64,000 nt of DNA from Thalassotalea profundi (lineage in GTDB: Bacteria > Pseudomonadota > Gammaproteobacteria > Enterobacterales > Alteromonadaceae): positions 186,377-250,376 of the forward strand of contig NZ_BNAH01000002.1 in the NCBI RefSeq assembly GCF_014653195.1, given 5' to 3'. Both the position numbers and the translations under genes were made by a program. Positions 44,234-53,835 of the stretch are shown one piece after another. Within the stretch, counting starts at the first letter, position 1. Each line of letters starts with the position of its first letter. The notes below the pieces were generated by a model. That model was not told the DNA's origin. It worked only from the letters and a program-made list of their open reading frames with translations, and ran no database searches.

Positions 44234-45196
44234 TTACTTACTGATTAGGCTGGTCACTGTACGAAGCGTCCCGAGAATTTTATTTGCGTATTCAGGGTCT
44301 GTGGCATAACCAGCACCTTGCAACCCTTGCAAAAATTGTTCCACATTACCTGCTTGTTTGAGCGCATCTTGATAACGCTCCCCTGATGAAAGGAAGTTTA
44401 TATAGTCATTAACACTATCTTGGAGAGATTCATACATACGAAATGGTTCGCGTTTTTTAACCATAGCGCCATTTTCATATTCTAATGTTTCTTTATGGGT
44501 TTTGTCGCCGCTCCAACGCTTGTCTGCTTTTATATTAAACAAGTTATTTGAGCTTTCCCCATTACTATTTTTAATAATTTTTTTACCCCAACCAGTTTCT
44601 AATGCTGCTTGTGCAATGATGACTTCAAAAGGGACTTTTAATTTTTCCTGTGCTTCTTTTGCCGGTTCTATCATTGCACTGACAAAGTCTTGGGGTTCAC
44701 TGAAAGACTGAGACTCAATAGCAGGCGTTCTTTGTTTAAGAATAAAGCTAGGATTTAAACTGTTGTCATTAGTTTGACGTTCTTTAGCCCTTTCTAATAA
44801 CTTGGTTTTCATTGCTTCGAGTTCAGCTGGCGTTGTGTCATAGCGTAAAACGCTTTGCGGCGTAAAGTTATCACTGTCTCCACCAAGTTGACGAACGATT
44901 AATTCTGATAAACCTAATGAACCATTGTCTGACATATCTAATGCCATTTGTTGATCATGCATATCACGATAAAACTTGGTAGATTCAGAGTTAAAAGGAC
45001 TATCCGACTCTAGAACATCTTGTGCACTACGCATACTTTTTAACAGCATCTGCATAAAAATAGCTTCAAATTGCTTTGCTGCTGATTTTAACGCTTCTTC
45101 TTTACCTGCTTTGTCACTAGTTTTTGACTGCTGACGAATATTATTTAAGCCATTAACATCTAAAAAGTTTTGGGCATCGGCAATACGAGTACTCAT
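44234..45196 (-). CDS. flgJ: FlgJ, rod cap and peptidoglycan hydrolase
   Basis: FlgJ scaffolds rod assembly and cuts peptidoglycan. The N-terminal rod-binding domain (about 33-105: AAKQFEAIFMQMLLKSMRSA) is followed by a linker and a glucosaminidase domain (about 170-310). In the latter VIIAQAALETGWGKKIIKN carries the catalytic Glu, with NLFNIKADKRW and GYATDPEYANKIL later. This two-domain form is typical of gammaproteobacteria. It follows flgI by 19 bases. Confidence 0.96.
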   Translation of the reverse strand: MSTRIADAQNFLDVNGLNNIRQQSKTSDKAGKEEALKSAAKQFEAIFMQMLLKSMRSAQDVLESDSPFNSESTKFYRDMHDQQMALDMSDNGSLGLSELIVRQLGGDSDNFTPQSVLRYDTTPAELEAMKTKLLERAKERQTNDNSLNPSFILKQRTPAIESQSFSEPQDFVSAMIEPAKEAQEKLKVPFEVIIAQAALETGWGKKIIKNSNGESSNNLFNIKADKRWSGDKTHKETLEYENGAMVKKREPFRMYESLQDSVNDYINFLSSGERYQDALKQAGNVEQFLQGLQGAGYATDPEYANKILGTLRTVTSLISK

Positions 45197-45215
45197 AAAA
45201 ATATTTAGTCATTAA

Positions 45216-46310
45216 TTAAATAATGACTAAATCTCCACGTAAAGCGCCAGCTTGTTCTAAAGCTTCAAGAATAGCCATTACATCACCAGGTCCAGCACCC
45301 ACATCATTAATCGCCTTAACTAATGTGTCTAATGTTACCCCTGGATCAAAAACAAACATGCGAGAGTCGTCTTTCCTAACATCAACTATCGACTGATTAG
45401 TAGCCGCTGTCACACCTTCTGAAAAAGCATCAGGCTGGTTAATGTTTTCAGTTTCATTGATGGTAACAGTAATACCGCCATGAGTAATAGCTGCTGCCAA
45501 TAAGCGAACTTCAGAACCTATTACAATCGTACCAGTACGTGAGTTTACAATTATTTTTGCTGACGGAGTGTCTGGTTCAAATTCTAAATTTTCAAGTGTT
45601 GATAAAAAGCTAACGCGATCTGCTGCATCGCGTGGCGCATTAACACGTACAGATGTTGCATCTAATGCCCGCGCAGAGCCAGCAATAAAGTCGTTAATCG
45701 CGTCTGATAGCCTTTTGGCTGTCGTAAAGTCTGAATTTTTTAAATTAAAAGTTATATAATCGCCACTTGTAAAAGGCGATTGCACTTCACGTTCTACCAA
45801 AGCACCATTAGCAATTCTACCCACAGTTGGCGTATTAATAACAACACTAGAACCATCCAGCCCTTCAGCACCTAAACCACTCACCACAACACTTCCCTGC
45901 GCTACCGCATAAGCATTACCGTCAAGTCCCATAAGCATGGTTTGCAATAGCGTACCACCACGCAAACTTTGTGCACTTCCCATAGAAGACACTGTAACGT
46001 CGATAGTTTGTCCAGGTTTACTAAATGCAGGTAATTCCGCATGAACGGCAACGGCAGCGACGTTCTTTATCTTAGGCTTTAAACTTGCTGGCATAGTAAT
46101 TCCGAAATTACTCAGCATGGTTTTAAAGCTTTGTTCTGTAAATGGACTTTGTTCACCCGTACCAGGTAAACCAACGACTAAACCATAACCTATAAGCTGA
46201 TTAGGCCTAACACCTGCGACATCAGCTAGATCTTTAATACGTTGGCCATTAGCTGTTTGACTTGCGAGAAACAGGCATGCCCCTATCAGTATACTGTTGA
46301 TTAATTTCAT
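45216..46310 (-). CDS. flgI: FlgI, periplasmic P-ring protein
   Basis: FlgI forms the P ring in peptidoglycan. The 364-residue precursor has a signal peptide ending near TANG-Q, then [20 protein letters not shown] and [18 protein letters not shown], the family signature. The ending [28 protein letters not shown] is also conserved (cited in part: [15 protein letters not shown]). It lies between flgH and flgJ. Confidence 0.97.
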   Translation of the reverse strand: MKLINSILIGACLFLASQTANGQRIKDLADVAGVRPNQLIGYGLVVGLPGTGEQSPFTEQSFKTMLSNFGITMPASLKPKIKNVAAVAVHAELPAFSKPGQTIDVTVSSMGSAQSLRGGTLLQTMLMGLDGNAYAVAQGSVVVSGLGAEGLDGSSVVINTPTVGRIANGALVEREVQSPFTSGDYITFNLKNSDFTTAKRLSDAINDFIAGSARALDATSVRVNAPRDAADRVSFLSTLENLEFEPDTPSAKIIVNSRTGTIVIGSEVRLLAAAITHGGITVTINETENINQPDAFSEGVTAATNQSIVDVRKDDSRMFVFDPGVTLDTLVKAINDVGAGPGDVMAILEALEQAGALRGDLVII

Positions 46311-46333
46311 CTTAATTTACCGCCTATGCCCGT

Positions 46334-47017
46334 TTACAATGGCCACCAAGTGCTATTGAAGAATTTTGACAACCAACCTTGCTCATTCACTTCGGCAAAA
46401 CTGCCGGTACCTGAATATTGAATACGCGCATTGGCAATTTTATTGGAAACAATAGTATTTTCAGAACTAATATCTTGTGCGCGAATAATACCGGTTAAGC
46501 GTATATATTCATCACCACTATTTAATGTCATCCATTTTTCACCACGTATCATCAAGTTGCCGTTTGATAACACGCGTAAAACATTCACAGAAATATTACC
46601 GCTTAAACTATTTCCTTGATTGGTTTTAGAATCCCCTGAAAAGTCAGAGCTTTGATTTAAACCAAATTGAATGGCATCATTTTTAAAATTAATTGCAGAA
46701 CCACCTAACCCTATTACAGGATCTAACGTGGCAGAATTGTCTTTTTTCAATTCAGTTTTAGCGTTTTTCTGCGCTTGGGTACTTTCACTTAAGACAACAG
46801 AAATAATATCGCCAACTCGATGGGCTTTTGAGTCAGAATAAATATTGTTAACATAATTGGCCTTAAATAAAGATCCGGAAGGTACAATCGACTCTTCTTC
46901 CATTTCAGGTAAGATCGGTGCAAAATCAGGATCATTGGGTAATATTTGTGCCGTTTCTGTACTTGCACAGCCAGATAACGTCATCCATACGATTAGTGCT
47001 AATAGTGCATATTTCAT
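46334..47017 (-). CDS. flgH: FlgH, outer-membrane L-ring lipoprotein
   Basis: FlgH forms the L ring. The 227-residue precursor has a lipoprotein signal with lipobox LSGC (Cys 17). Family blocks follow: GSLFKANYVNNIYSDSKAHR, VGDIISVVLSESTQAQKNA, NLMIRGEKWMTLNSGDEYIRLTG and ISSENTIVSNKIANARIQYSG (each within the usual positions). It is 24 bases before flgI and 18 after flgG. Confidence 0.96.
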   Translation of the reverse strand: MKYALLALIVWMTLSGCASTETAQILPNDPDFAPILPEMEEESIVPSGSLFKANYVNNIYSDSKAHRVGDIISVVLSESTQAQKNAKTELKKDNSATLDPVIGLGGSAINFKNDAIQFGLNQSSDFSGDSKTNQGNSLSGNISVNVLRVLSNGNLMIRGEKWMTLNSGDEYIRLTGIIRAQDISSENTIVSNKIANARIQYSGTGSFAEVNEQGWLSKFFNSTWWPL

Positions 47018-47034
47018 TTGACGCTCCTTACCGG

Positions 47035-47823
47035 TTAAAGTTGTTGGTTAATATAACTAAGCATTTGATCAACGGCTGAAATAACTTTAGAGTTCATTTC
47101 ATAAACACGCTGGGTTTCAATTAAGTTCACTAGTTCCTCAGTGGTATTTACATTTGAAGTTTCCAACATACCTTGCTGCAACATGCCAAAACCTTCTAGT
47201 CCTGGTACTCCCTCTTGAGGCGCCCCACTCACTGCTGTTTCTATAAATAGATTTTGACCAATAGGCTCTAAGCCCGTTGGGTTAACAAAGTTCGTAGTGT
47301 TAATTTGACCAACTACAGCAGGCTCGGCTTGACCAGCAAGACTAACTGACACTTCTCCATCTTGAGAAATAGTTATCTGCTGTGCATCTTCAGGGATTGT
47401 TATCTGCGGTTGCAACAAGTAACCAGCACCCGATGTGACCATATTACCTTCTTCATCACGGGTAAATTGGCCATTACGTGTATATGAAGAGGTACCATCA
47501 GGCATTAATATTTCAAAAAAACCATCACCCTGAATAGACAAATCTAATGGGTTGTCTGTATTTAACATATCACCTTGTGAATGTATTTTTTGCGTCGCAA
47601 CCACTTTAGTTCCGGTGCCAAGCATCAGGCCCGACGGAAGCTTAGTATCTTGCGCACTTCGACCACCAGGTTGATTAATATTTTGATAAAGTAAATCTTC
47701 AAAAACAGCACGACTTTTTTTAAAGCCGATAGTACTCGCGTTTGCTAAGTTATTAGAAATAACGGCAATGTCTTTGGTTTGTGCATCTAAGCCTGTTTTA
47801 CTGATCCATAATGCTGGGTTCAT
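47035..47823 (-). CDS. flgG: FlgG, distal rod protein
   Basis: FlgG forms the distal rod. The 262-residue protein starts ALWISKTGLDAQTKDIAVIS with the ANNLANASTIGFKKSR-like rod motif, has the beta-rich middle with GDGFFEILMPDGTSSYTRNG, and ends ELVNLIETQRVYEMNSKVIS. Standard length; 22 bases after flgF. Confidence 0.97.
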   Translation of the reverse strand: MNPALWISKTGLDAQTKDIAVISNNLANASTIGFKKSRAVFEDLLYQNINQPGGRSAQDTKLPSGLMLGTGTKVVATQKIHSQGDMLNTDNPLDLSIQGDGFFEILMPDGTSSYTRNGQFTRDEEGNMVTSGAGYLLQPQITIPEDAQQITISQDGEVSVSLAGQAEPAVVGQINTTNFVNPTGLEPIGQNLFIETAVSGAPQEGVPGLEGFGMLQQGMLETSNVNTTEELVNLIETQRVYEMNSKVISAVDQMLSYINQQL

Positions 47824-47844
47824 AAGTCACCTCAATAATTAGTT

Positions 47845-48645
47845 TTAGAAAGCACGCAGCAATGAGCCAGCAGCTGAGTCATTTTCTTCGGCGGTTTTCA
47901 TGAGTTTTAATTGCATCTCAAACTGACGCTGTAATGAAATCATGTCAGTCATTTCACCAATAGGATTCACGTTGCTTGACTCTAACGTGCCACTGGCCAC
48001 TTTAACGGTAATATCGGCTTCAGCCAGTTCACCACTTTGTAATCTAAATAAACCGTCATTACCTTTTATTAACGAACGGTTGTCAGGGTTAACCAACTTA
48101 ATACGGGCCACCTCTTCTTGTACCGTTCCTGGCGCACCCTCAGGTTGAACCATAATAGTACCGTCGCGAGAAATAGTGATTTTGTTTACCGGCAATGGCA
48201 ATGTTATCGGGCCACCCTCGCCAATAACGGGGTGACCATTAATGGTTTCTAACACGCCTTCTGGTGATAACTTTAGTTGACCAACACGGGTATAAGCTTC
48301 ATTGTTGTTTGCCGCTTGCCCCAGTTGTTGTCCGCCAACTTGTGTAGCCAAGTCTGTAGAAGGTCCAGGTGCTTGTACTGCAATCCAGCCACTACCTTCA
48401 ACTGCAATGTCTAAATCTCTACCTGTTGTTAGTAGCGCTCCATTGTCAAAATTTTGGCTAGCTCTTTCTGTCATAGAAAAAACACGAGAAGGTAAGCCCT
48501 CTCCAAATGCTTGCATCGCTCTAGCCTGCGCCATATCTTGCTTAAAGCCAGTAGTTTTAGCGTTTGCTAAGTTATTGGCATTCACAGATAAGGCGAGCAT
48601 ATTTTGTTTAGCTCCGCTCATTGCGATATAAAGCAACTTATCCAT
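47845..48645 (-). CDS. flgF: FlgF, proximal rod protein
   Basis: FlgF is a proximal rod subunit. The 266-residue protein starts DKLLYIAMSGAKQNMLALSV and carries NANNLANAKTTGFKQDMAQA and EGSGWIAVQAPG, ending MTDMISLQRQFEMQLKLMKTA. It is the first gene of the flgFGHIJKL run, behind a good sigma-54 box and a terminator that isolates it from flgE. Confidence 0.96.
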   Translation of the reverse strand: MDKLLYIAMSGAKQNMLALSVNANNLANAKTTGFKQDMAQARAMQAFGEGLPSRVFSMTERASQNFDNGALLTTGRDLDIAVEGSGWIAVQAPGPSTDLATQVGGQQLGQAANNNEAYTRVGQLKLSPEGVLETINGHPVIGEGGPITLPLPVNKITISRDGTIMVQPEGAPGTVQEEVARIKLVNPDNRSLIKGNDGLFRLQSGELAEADITVKVASGTLESSNVNPIGEMTDMISLQRQFEMQLKLMKTAEENDSAAGSLLRAF

Positions 48646-48683
48646 AATGAATCCTAATAATTAATGTGTAATACAATGAACCT

Positions 48684-48699
48684 TGCAATATAAATGCCA
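48684..48699 (-). promoter_or_regulatory. Sigma-54 promoter of flgFGHIJKL
   Basis: The minus strand reads TGGCATTTATATTGCA, a complete match to TGGCAY-N5-TTGCW, 38 bases before the flgF start. Together with the hairpin at 48749-48770 it shows that flgBCDE and flgF-L are separate transcripts. Confidence 0.87.
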
Positions 48700-48748
48700 A
48701 CAAAAAATGACGGAAATAAGCTTGGTATTGGAAATGATTTGGTATAAA

Positions 48749-48770
48749 AAAGCCCCAAAAAAGGGGCTTT
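48749..48770 (-). terminator. Terminator after flgE
   Basis: AAAGCCCC / GGGGCTTT, an 8-base perfect stem with a 6-base loop, is followed on the minus strand by six Ts. It lies 27 bases after the flgE stop. Confidence 0.9.
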
Positions 48771-48797
48771 AGAAAGGTTTAATTGGTCTTATTAATA

Positions 48798-50183
48798 TTA
48801 ACGAATCTGTAGAATCGTTTGGTTGATGGTGTTATTCACTTCTAATGCACGAGAGTTCGCTTGGAAGTTACGTTGCGCTGAAATAAGATCAATCAATTCT
48901 GTGGTTAAGTTCACATTGGATGATTCTAACGCTGAAGAATTAATGGTACCAAAAGTCCCTGAGCCAGCTTCACCAGCTAAGGCTTCACCTGAACTAATAC
49001 TTGCCTTCCATGAAGTATTACCTATTTGCGATAAACCTTGTTCATTGGCAAAATTAACTAAAGCGATACGTGATAATGGCGCAGATGTACCATTACTGTA
49101 GGTAGCTCTTAATAAGCCATCAATGCCAATATCAATGCCAGTTAATCTTCCTACCGCTAAGCCATCTTGTTCTAACGCGGTGACTTCAAAGTTTGACGCA
49201 AATTGTGTTGGCTCATTTGGGTTAGGTTGTAATGGGTCGAGATTAAAATCAATTTCAACTGTTTGGGTATCGTCAGCACCATTAGCTAAAATACCCGAGC
49301 CAAATTGTTCTGTTACAAAACCACCGCTTGCTAAATCAGGAAGCTGAGAAATAAAATCCCCTGATGAATCAAATACTAATCTACCGCCGATAACACCACC
49401 AGCACCTGATAATGGACCAGAAACACTCCCCCCCACACGTCCATCAGCTACTGCATCACCATTTGGATCTTCTAAATTAATTGGCGTACCATCAACACCT
49501 GCAAAAACTAACCACTCATTCGGACTGACCGACGGATCTTCTTTTACAAAGTAATAAGTCATAATATGGCTATCACCCAGAGAATCAAAAATAGTCACTG
49601 AAGTAGAATAGTTAAAGGTTAATGGATCATCTGGGTCAAAATTGCCTGGAGCAGAAGAAATATATGAGTCACCAGCCGGTAAATTCATACGAATATCCAC
49701 TTCTGATGTTTTTTGCGGCGCCCCTGAAGCAGTTGGCACTCTAATCGGTTCGGTAGTACTTAAACTAACCGAAGCAGAAGTACCATCAGCATTAACAGGA
49801 AAGCCTAATAAATGCTGGCCGTTAGAGTTAACGATAAAGTTACTGTCATTTAACTTAAATTGCCCTGCTCGAGTATATGTTGTTTCTAAACTGTCTATTT
49901 CAGGGACAACAGCAAAAAATCCGTTACCGGTAATCGCTAAATCAAGCGCATTTTGGGTAAATTGAATACTGCCTTGAGAAAATTGTTGAGCGACATCAGC
50001 CGTTAATACACCATCACCGACTTTAGTTTTACCTGATGATAAAAGTGACGATGCATACACATCAACAAATTCAGCACGCGACTCTTTAAAACCAACAGTG
50101 TTAACGTTAGCAATATTATTTGATGAAACATCAAGATCTTTTTGCGCTGCGTTTAAACCGCTTAATGCTATATTAAATGACAT
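48798..50183 (-). CDS. flgE: FlgE, hook protein
   Basis: FlgE polymerises to the hook. The 461-residue protein starts SFNIALSGLNAAQKDLDVSS with the SNNIANVNTVGFKESRAEF rod/hook motif. It has a long variable middle (about 140-350, Asp/Gly/Pro-rich), and ends ELIDLISAQRNFQANSRALE with the NNTINQTILQIR terminus. Size is in the usual range for the polar hook of this group. It is the last gene of flgBCDE. Confidence 0.96.
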   Translation of the reverse strand: MSFNIALSGLNAAQKDLDVSSNNIANVNTVGFKESRAEFVDVYASSLLSSGKTKVGDGVLTADVAQQFSQGSIQFTQNALDLAITGNGFFAVVPEIDSLETTYTRAGQFKLNDSNFIVNSNGQHLLGFPVNADGTSASVSLSTTEPIRVPTASGAPQKTSEVDIRMNLPAGDSYISSAPGNFDPDDPLTFNYSTSVTIFDSLGDSHIMTYYFVKEDPSVSPNEWLVFAGVDGTPINLEDPNGDAVADGRVGGSVSGPLSGAGGVIGGRLVFDSSGDFISQLPDLASGGFVTEQFGSGILANGADDTQTVEIDFNLDPLQPNPNEPTQFASNFEVTALEQDGLAVGRLTGIDIGIDGLLRATYSNGTSAPLSRIALVNFANEQGLSQIGNTSWKASISSGEALAGEAGSGTFGTINSSALESSNVNLTTELIDLISAQRNFQANSRALEVNNTINQTILQIR

Positions 50184-50251
50184 AATTACACCTCTTAAAA
50201 ATTCTGTTTTTACCTTACTAATGTGCTCTGCTAGAAAACGACATTAACGGG

Positions 50252-50941
50252 TTAACCATCTGATACTTCAACCACATCTGACAATGCCATGGATGTGCCA
50301 CCATTTAGGTTTAATAAAATTTTACCGCCTGATCCAGCTAATGTAACACTGTCAACTTTACGATAAGTCATTGCCGTTAGCTCAGACGCTTGTCCATCAA
50401 CTAAGCCACCAATTCGAAATCTGTATGCACCTGCAGCCGCAGGCTCGCCATCTGACGCCATACCATCCCAAGTGAAATTGGACTCTCCAGCAGGTACATT
50501 ACCAACCGGTACCGTTTGTATAATTTCACCCGCGGTGTTTTCAACATAAATATTAACGTTACTGGCAGCTTCATCAGTCACAAGCTTACCTTTAACACTG
50601 TCACCGGCATTCATACCAAAAACATTATCATCTACCAATACACTACGACCGACTAACGAAGATGCCTGTAATGCCTGACTTGAAGACATTGAAGAAGCAA
50701 ATTCAGTAAATTGATCATTTAACGTTTGCACCCCATCCGTTGTTGAGAATGCAGTCATTTGCGAGATCATTTCATTGTTATCTACAGGCGCTGTAGGGTC
50801 TTGATGAGATAATTCTTTAGTCATCAATGCAAAAAAGTCAGCCTGGGTTAACATGCCACGATTGCTTTCTGTTTCTGTGTAATCGGGTTCTTTTTGCCAA
50901 TGTAAACCGTCGAGTGGATTACTACCTGATACTGTTGACAT
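50252..50941 (-). CDS. flgD: FlgD, hook cap protein
   Basis: FlgD caps the growing hook. The 229-residue product has the N-terminal LTQADFFALMTKELSHQDPTAPVDNNEM block (part: FFALMTKELSHQDPTAPVDN) needed for export, then the FlgD tudor/Ig-like part with GESNFTWDGMASDGEPAAAG. It lies 12 bases after flgC and 68 bases before flgE. Confidence 0.96.
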   Translation of the reverse strand: MSTVSGSNPLDGLHWQKEPDYTETESNRGMLTQADFFALMTKELSHQDPTAPVDNNEMISQMTAFSTTDGVQTLNDQFTEFASSMSSSQALQASSLVGRSVLVDDNVFGMNAGDSVKGKLVTDEAASNVNIYVENTAGEIIQTVPVGNVPAGESNFTWDGMASDGEPAAAGAYRFRIGGLVDGQASELTAMTYRKVDSVTLAGSGGKILLNLNGGTSMALSDVVEVSDG

Positions 50942-50953
50942 AATAACTCCTAG

Positions 50954-51376
50954 TTAACTTTGGCCTAACAATAATGTTTTATTCAGCATGTTTTTAGCTG
51001 ACTCAGCGAGCTGTATATTGGTTTGATATGACCGTGATGCAGAAATCATATTGGTCATTTCTTCAATAACATTGACATTAGGCTTATAAATATAACCATC
51101 CTTGTCTGACATTGGATGCTCAGGCGCATATTCAATATTTAATGGTTTATCACTTTCAACAATACCTAAGACTTGCACGCTGACTGATTCATCTTGCCCA
51201 GCTGCGGCAGCTTTTTGCATTTGTGCGGCAAATACTGGGTGACGCGCTCGGTAAGTTTGGTCAATACTACTACTAACACTATCAGCATTAGCGATATTAC
51301 TTGCTGTAGTATTTAGGCGAACAGATTGTGCACTCATGCCACTGCCCGATATATCGAATACGTTAAAAAGGCTCAT
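50954..51376 (-). CDS. flgC: FlgC, proximal rod protein
   Basis: FlgC is a proximal rod subunit. The 140-residue protein has the N-terminal FDISGSGMSAQSVRLNTTAS with SNIANADS, PVFAAQM, the middle YAPEHPMSDKDGYIYKPNVN and the C-terminal EMTNMISASRSYQTNIQLAE. All are diagnostic. It is 2 bases after flgB. Confidence 0.97.
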   Translation of the reverse strand: MSLFNVFDISGSGMSAQSVRLNTTASNIANADSVSSSIDQTYRARHPVFAAQMQKAAAAGQDESVSVQVLGIVESDKPLNIEYAPEHPMSDKDGYIYKPNVNVIEEMTNMISASRSYQTNIQLAESAKNMLNKTLLLGQS

Positions 51377-51378
51377 TT

Positions 51379-51777
51379 TTATTGCCCTCCAGTAATTGCT
51401 TTCTTTAAGCCTTTTATTTTTCCATTAAGGAATTGTAGGCTTGCTTGGTATTGCATTGAGTTTTCTAAATACAAGTTTCGTTCCACTTGTACATCGACGG
51501 TATTACCATCTCCTGTATCTGGTTGATTTGGAACGCGATAATCTACACCATTATTTATTTCGGTGCGTACATCAAAGTGTTTTTCGTGAGTACGTGACAT
51601 GCCGCTTTGCTGTTTACTTGCCGCTTGGGCAAAGGCTGTTTTAAAATCCATACCTTTAGCTTTGTAGCCAGGGGTATCAGCATTGGCAATATTACTTGCA
51701 ATTACTTCTGCATTTTTTGCACGTAGTTTTAAGCTGTCGGGGTGAATACCAAATGCTTTGTCAAAACTTATCGCCAT
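51379..51777 (-). CDS. flgB: FlgB, proximal rod protein
   Basis: FlgB is the rod subunit next to FliE. The start is placed at the ATG at 51777, which has GGAGG 8 bases upstream; the frame can be extended five codons to a TTG, less likely. The 132-residue product begins AISFDKAFGIHPDSLKLRAK and has the EVIASNIANADTPGYKAKGM motif and C-terminal VERNLYLENSMQYQASLQFL. First gene of flgBCDE. Confidence 0.95.
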   Translation of the reverse strand: MAISFDKAFGIHPDSLKLRAKNAEVIASNIANADTPGYKAKGMDFKTAFAQAASKQQSGMSRTHEKHFDVRTEINNGVDYRVPNQPDTGDGNTVDVQVERNLYLENSMQYQASLQFLNGKIKGLKKAITGGQ

Positions 51778-51809
51778 AAAAATAACCTCCAAATCAATGG
51801 AAGTAATTA

Positions 51810-51825
51810 TTCAATATTTATGCCA
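51810..51825 (-). promoter_or_regulatory. Weak candidate sigma-54 promoter of flgBCDE
   Basis: The minus strand reads TGGCATAAATATTGAA: the -24 half and spacing are perfect but the -12 GC is GA. It lies 33 bases before the chosen flgB start. flgB operons are sigma-54 dependent in Vibrio, which is the main reason to list it. Confidence 0.5.
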
Positions 51826-51843
51826 ATAAATTTATGAGGAGTG

Positions 51844-52677
51844 TTAGGATTGCTTTTTATAGATGATACCGGGGTTACAACGGACCATATCAAAGTTTTG
51901 ATTAAGGCCAGACAAAGATTCAGACGCACCTAAAAATAAATATCCCTCTTTATTAAGCACCCCGTGTATTTGAGACAATATTTTAGCTTTAATTTCGGGT
52001 GAAAAATAGATCAATACATTACGACAAAAAACGAGGTCGTAGCGTCCCATTAAACTGTAGCTATTTAATAAATTTAATTGCCTAAAACTTACCATTTTTT
52101 TGACATGATCTTTTACTTTCATCATACCATTGTCGCCATTTTCAAAAAACTGACGCTTTCGTTCGGGGGATAAACCTCGAGATAAAGCTAATGAATCGTA
52201 ATGAGCATATTTACAATGCTCTAACATGGTATTAGAAATATCGGTACCAACAATTTGAACGCCACTAGGAAATGAGCCGGGGTTTGTTTGCATATATTCA
52301 AGAACAATCATGGCAATTGAATAGGGCTCTTGACCAGAAGAACTCGCCGCCGACCATATTTTTAGTGGTGTTTTTTGCTTTGAATATTCGGGAAGAAGCT
52401 TATTTTTTAATAGCGCAAAAGGATAATCATCTCTAAACCATAACGTTTCATTCGTCGTCATGGCATCTATCACTGCGGCACGTAATTGCCGCTCGGTTGG
52501 GCTTAAGGTTAATGTCACTAGCATACTTAATGATTGAACATTAAATTTAGCCATAAGCGGAGCTAAACGGCTTTTTACGAGGTATTGCTTATTATTACCA
52601 AGCACTATACCGCATTGTTGCTCAAGAAATTCTCGAAACTGATGATAACTTTTATCATCCAGTTCTCTTGCTGACAC
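51844..52677 (-). CDS. cheR: CheR, chemoreceptor methyltransferase
   Basis: CheR methylates glutamates of chemoreceptors with SAM. The 277-residue product has an N-terminal helical domain (about 5-80) and the methyltransferase domain with LKIWSAASSSGQEPYSIAMI (motif I, about 105-125), IVGTDISNTMLEHCKYAHY, YDLVFCRNVLIYFS and GYLFLGASESL. It lies between cheV and flgB, as in Vibrio and Pseudomonas. No CheA, CheW or CheY gene is in the window. Confidence 0.96.
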   Translation of the reverse strand: MSARELDDKSYHQFREFLEQQCGIVLGNNKQYLVKSRLAPLMAKFNVQSLSMLVTLTLSPTERQLRAAVIDAMTTNETLWFRDDYPFALLKNKLLPEYSKQKTPLKIWSAASSSGQEPYSIAMIVLEYMQTNPGSFPSGVQIVGTDISNTMLEHCKYAHYDSLALSRGLSPERKRQFFENGDNGMMKVKDHVKKMVSFRQLNLLNSYSLMGRYDLVFCRNVLIYFSPEIKAKILSQIHGVLNKEGYLFLGASESLSGLNQNFDMVRCNPGIIYKKQS

Positions 52678-52729
52678 TATATATTCCTACCTTATTTACT
52701 CGTGGTTCTTGAAGAAACACTTAGCTATA

Positions 52730-53665
52730 TTAAGAAATTTCGCCTGGCTTTAGCCACTTTTTCACAGCAGTAGCTAATTCATCAGGGTGAAATTTCGGAA
52801 TAAAATCTTCAGCTCCTACTTTCTCGACCATTGCATTATTAAATACCCCACTAAGGGATGTATGTAAAATAACTGGCATTTTCTTTAATCTTTCATTACT
52901 TTTTATTTCAGCCGTTAATGTATAACCATCCATTTCTGGCATTTCTATATCAGAAATAAGTAATGCAACTTTTTCACAAATAGAGCTAGTGCAAGTTTCA
53001 TCAACCGCTTTTAATTGGTCAAGCGCATCTTGACCATTTTTAGCCAACATCATATTAAGCCCTAAAGGTTCAAGCGCCCTTTTCACTTGATTACGTGCAA
53101 CAGTTGAATCGTCAGCGATCATTATAACGCGATCTCCTAACTCTTCGCCAACACTAACATCAGCCACACCTTCACTAAGTTCGGTAGAAACCGGGTTAAT
53201 TTCATTTAATATTTTTTCAACATCTAAAATTGATACCATTTCGTTATCAATCTCAGTGACTGCCGTAAGATAGCTTGATTTACCTGCACCTTCTGGCGGA
53301 GGCATAATATCAGACCAACTTAATGTAACAATACGTTCGACTCCTGCGACTAAAAAGCCTTGAACACTTCGATTGTATTCAGCAATGATAACAAAAGCAT
53401 TGGTTAGATCCGTTATTTCAGAGCCACCTGTTGCCTTACTTAAATCAATTACAGAAATAGTTTGACCACGGATATGAGCAACGCCTTTAATAAAACCATC
53501 TTGCTTTGGTAGGTTAGTTAAACGAGGGCAAGGCATGACTTCCCTCACTTTAAACACATTAATGCCAAAGCGTTGTCGTCCAACTAATTTAAACAACAAT
53601 AGCTCTAATCTATTTTGCCCTACTAATTGTGTGCGTTGGTTAACTGAGTCTAAAATACCTGCCAT
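52730..53665 (-). CDS. cheV: CheV, CheW-receiver hybrid coupling protein
   Basis: CheV links receptors to CheA and adapts through its receiver domain. The ATG at 53665 is taken as start since AGAGG lies 5 bases upstream; a TTG five codons earlier is possible. In the 311-residue product the CheW-like domain (about 15-160) shows LLFKLVGRQRFGINVFKVRE and IRGQTISVIDLSKA. The receiver (about 180-305) has VIMIADDSTVARNQVKRAL, phospho-Asp in ALLISDIEMPEMDGYTL and the Lys in FIPKFHPDEL. It is divergent from flgA. Confidence 0.95.
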   Translation of the reverse strand: MAGILDSVNQRTQLVGQNRLELLLFKLVGRQRFGINVFKVREVMPCPRLTNLPKQDGFIKGVAHIRGQTISVIDLSKATGGSEITDLTNAFVIIAEYNRSVQGFLVAGVERIVTLSWSDIMPPPEGAGKSSYLTAVTEIDNEMVSILDVEKILNEINPVSTELSEGVADVSVGEELGDRVIMIADDSTVARNQVKRALEPLGLNMMLAKNGQDALDQLKAVDETCTSSICEKVALLISDIEMPEMDGYTLTAEIKSNERLKKMPVILHTSLSGVFNNAMVEKVGAEDFIPKFHPDELATAVKKWLKPGEIS

Positions 53666-53739
53666 ATAAACCTCTTTCAATATCGCCTTTTATCAACAAC
53701 AGGCATAGTTCTTGATAGTATAATGCTATGAAATAAATA

Positions 53740-53759
53740 AGTGTCTATTTATTGACACT
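53740..53759. repeat. Inverted repeat between cheV and flgA
   Basis: AGTGTC / GACACT, six bases each with an 8-base AT spacer, lies in the middle of the 170-base divergent cheV-flgA gap. It has the form of a dimeric regulator site; no factor is recognised. Confidence 0.4.
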
Positions 53760-53835
53760 AATCATCAATACGAATGTCTTTACTGTTAAGCATAGACGAG
53801 TATTTCAATTTCCCTAGTGCTAGATTACAAAAAAT

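Noticed and set aside
53680..53720. Sigma-28-like TCAA ... GTTGATAA before cheV
   Set aside because: Spacing is 14 rather than 15 bases and the -10 half deviates; not strong enough to list.
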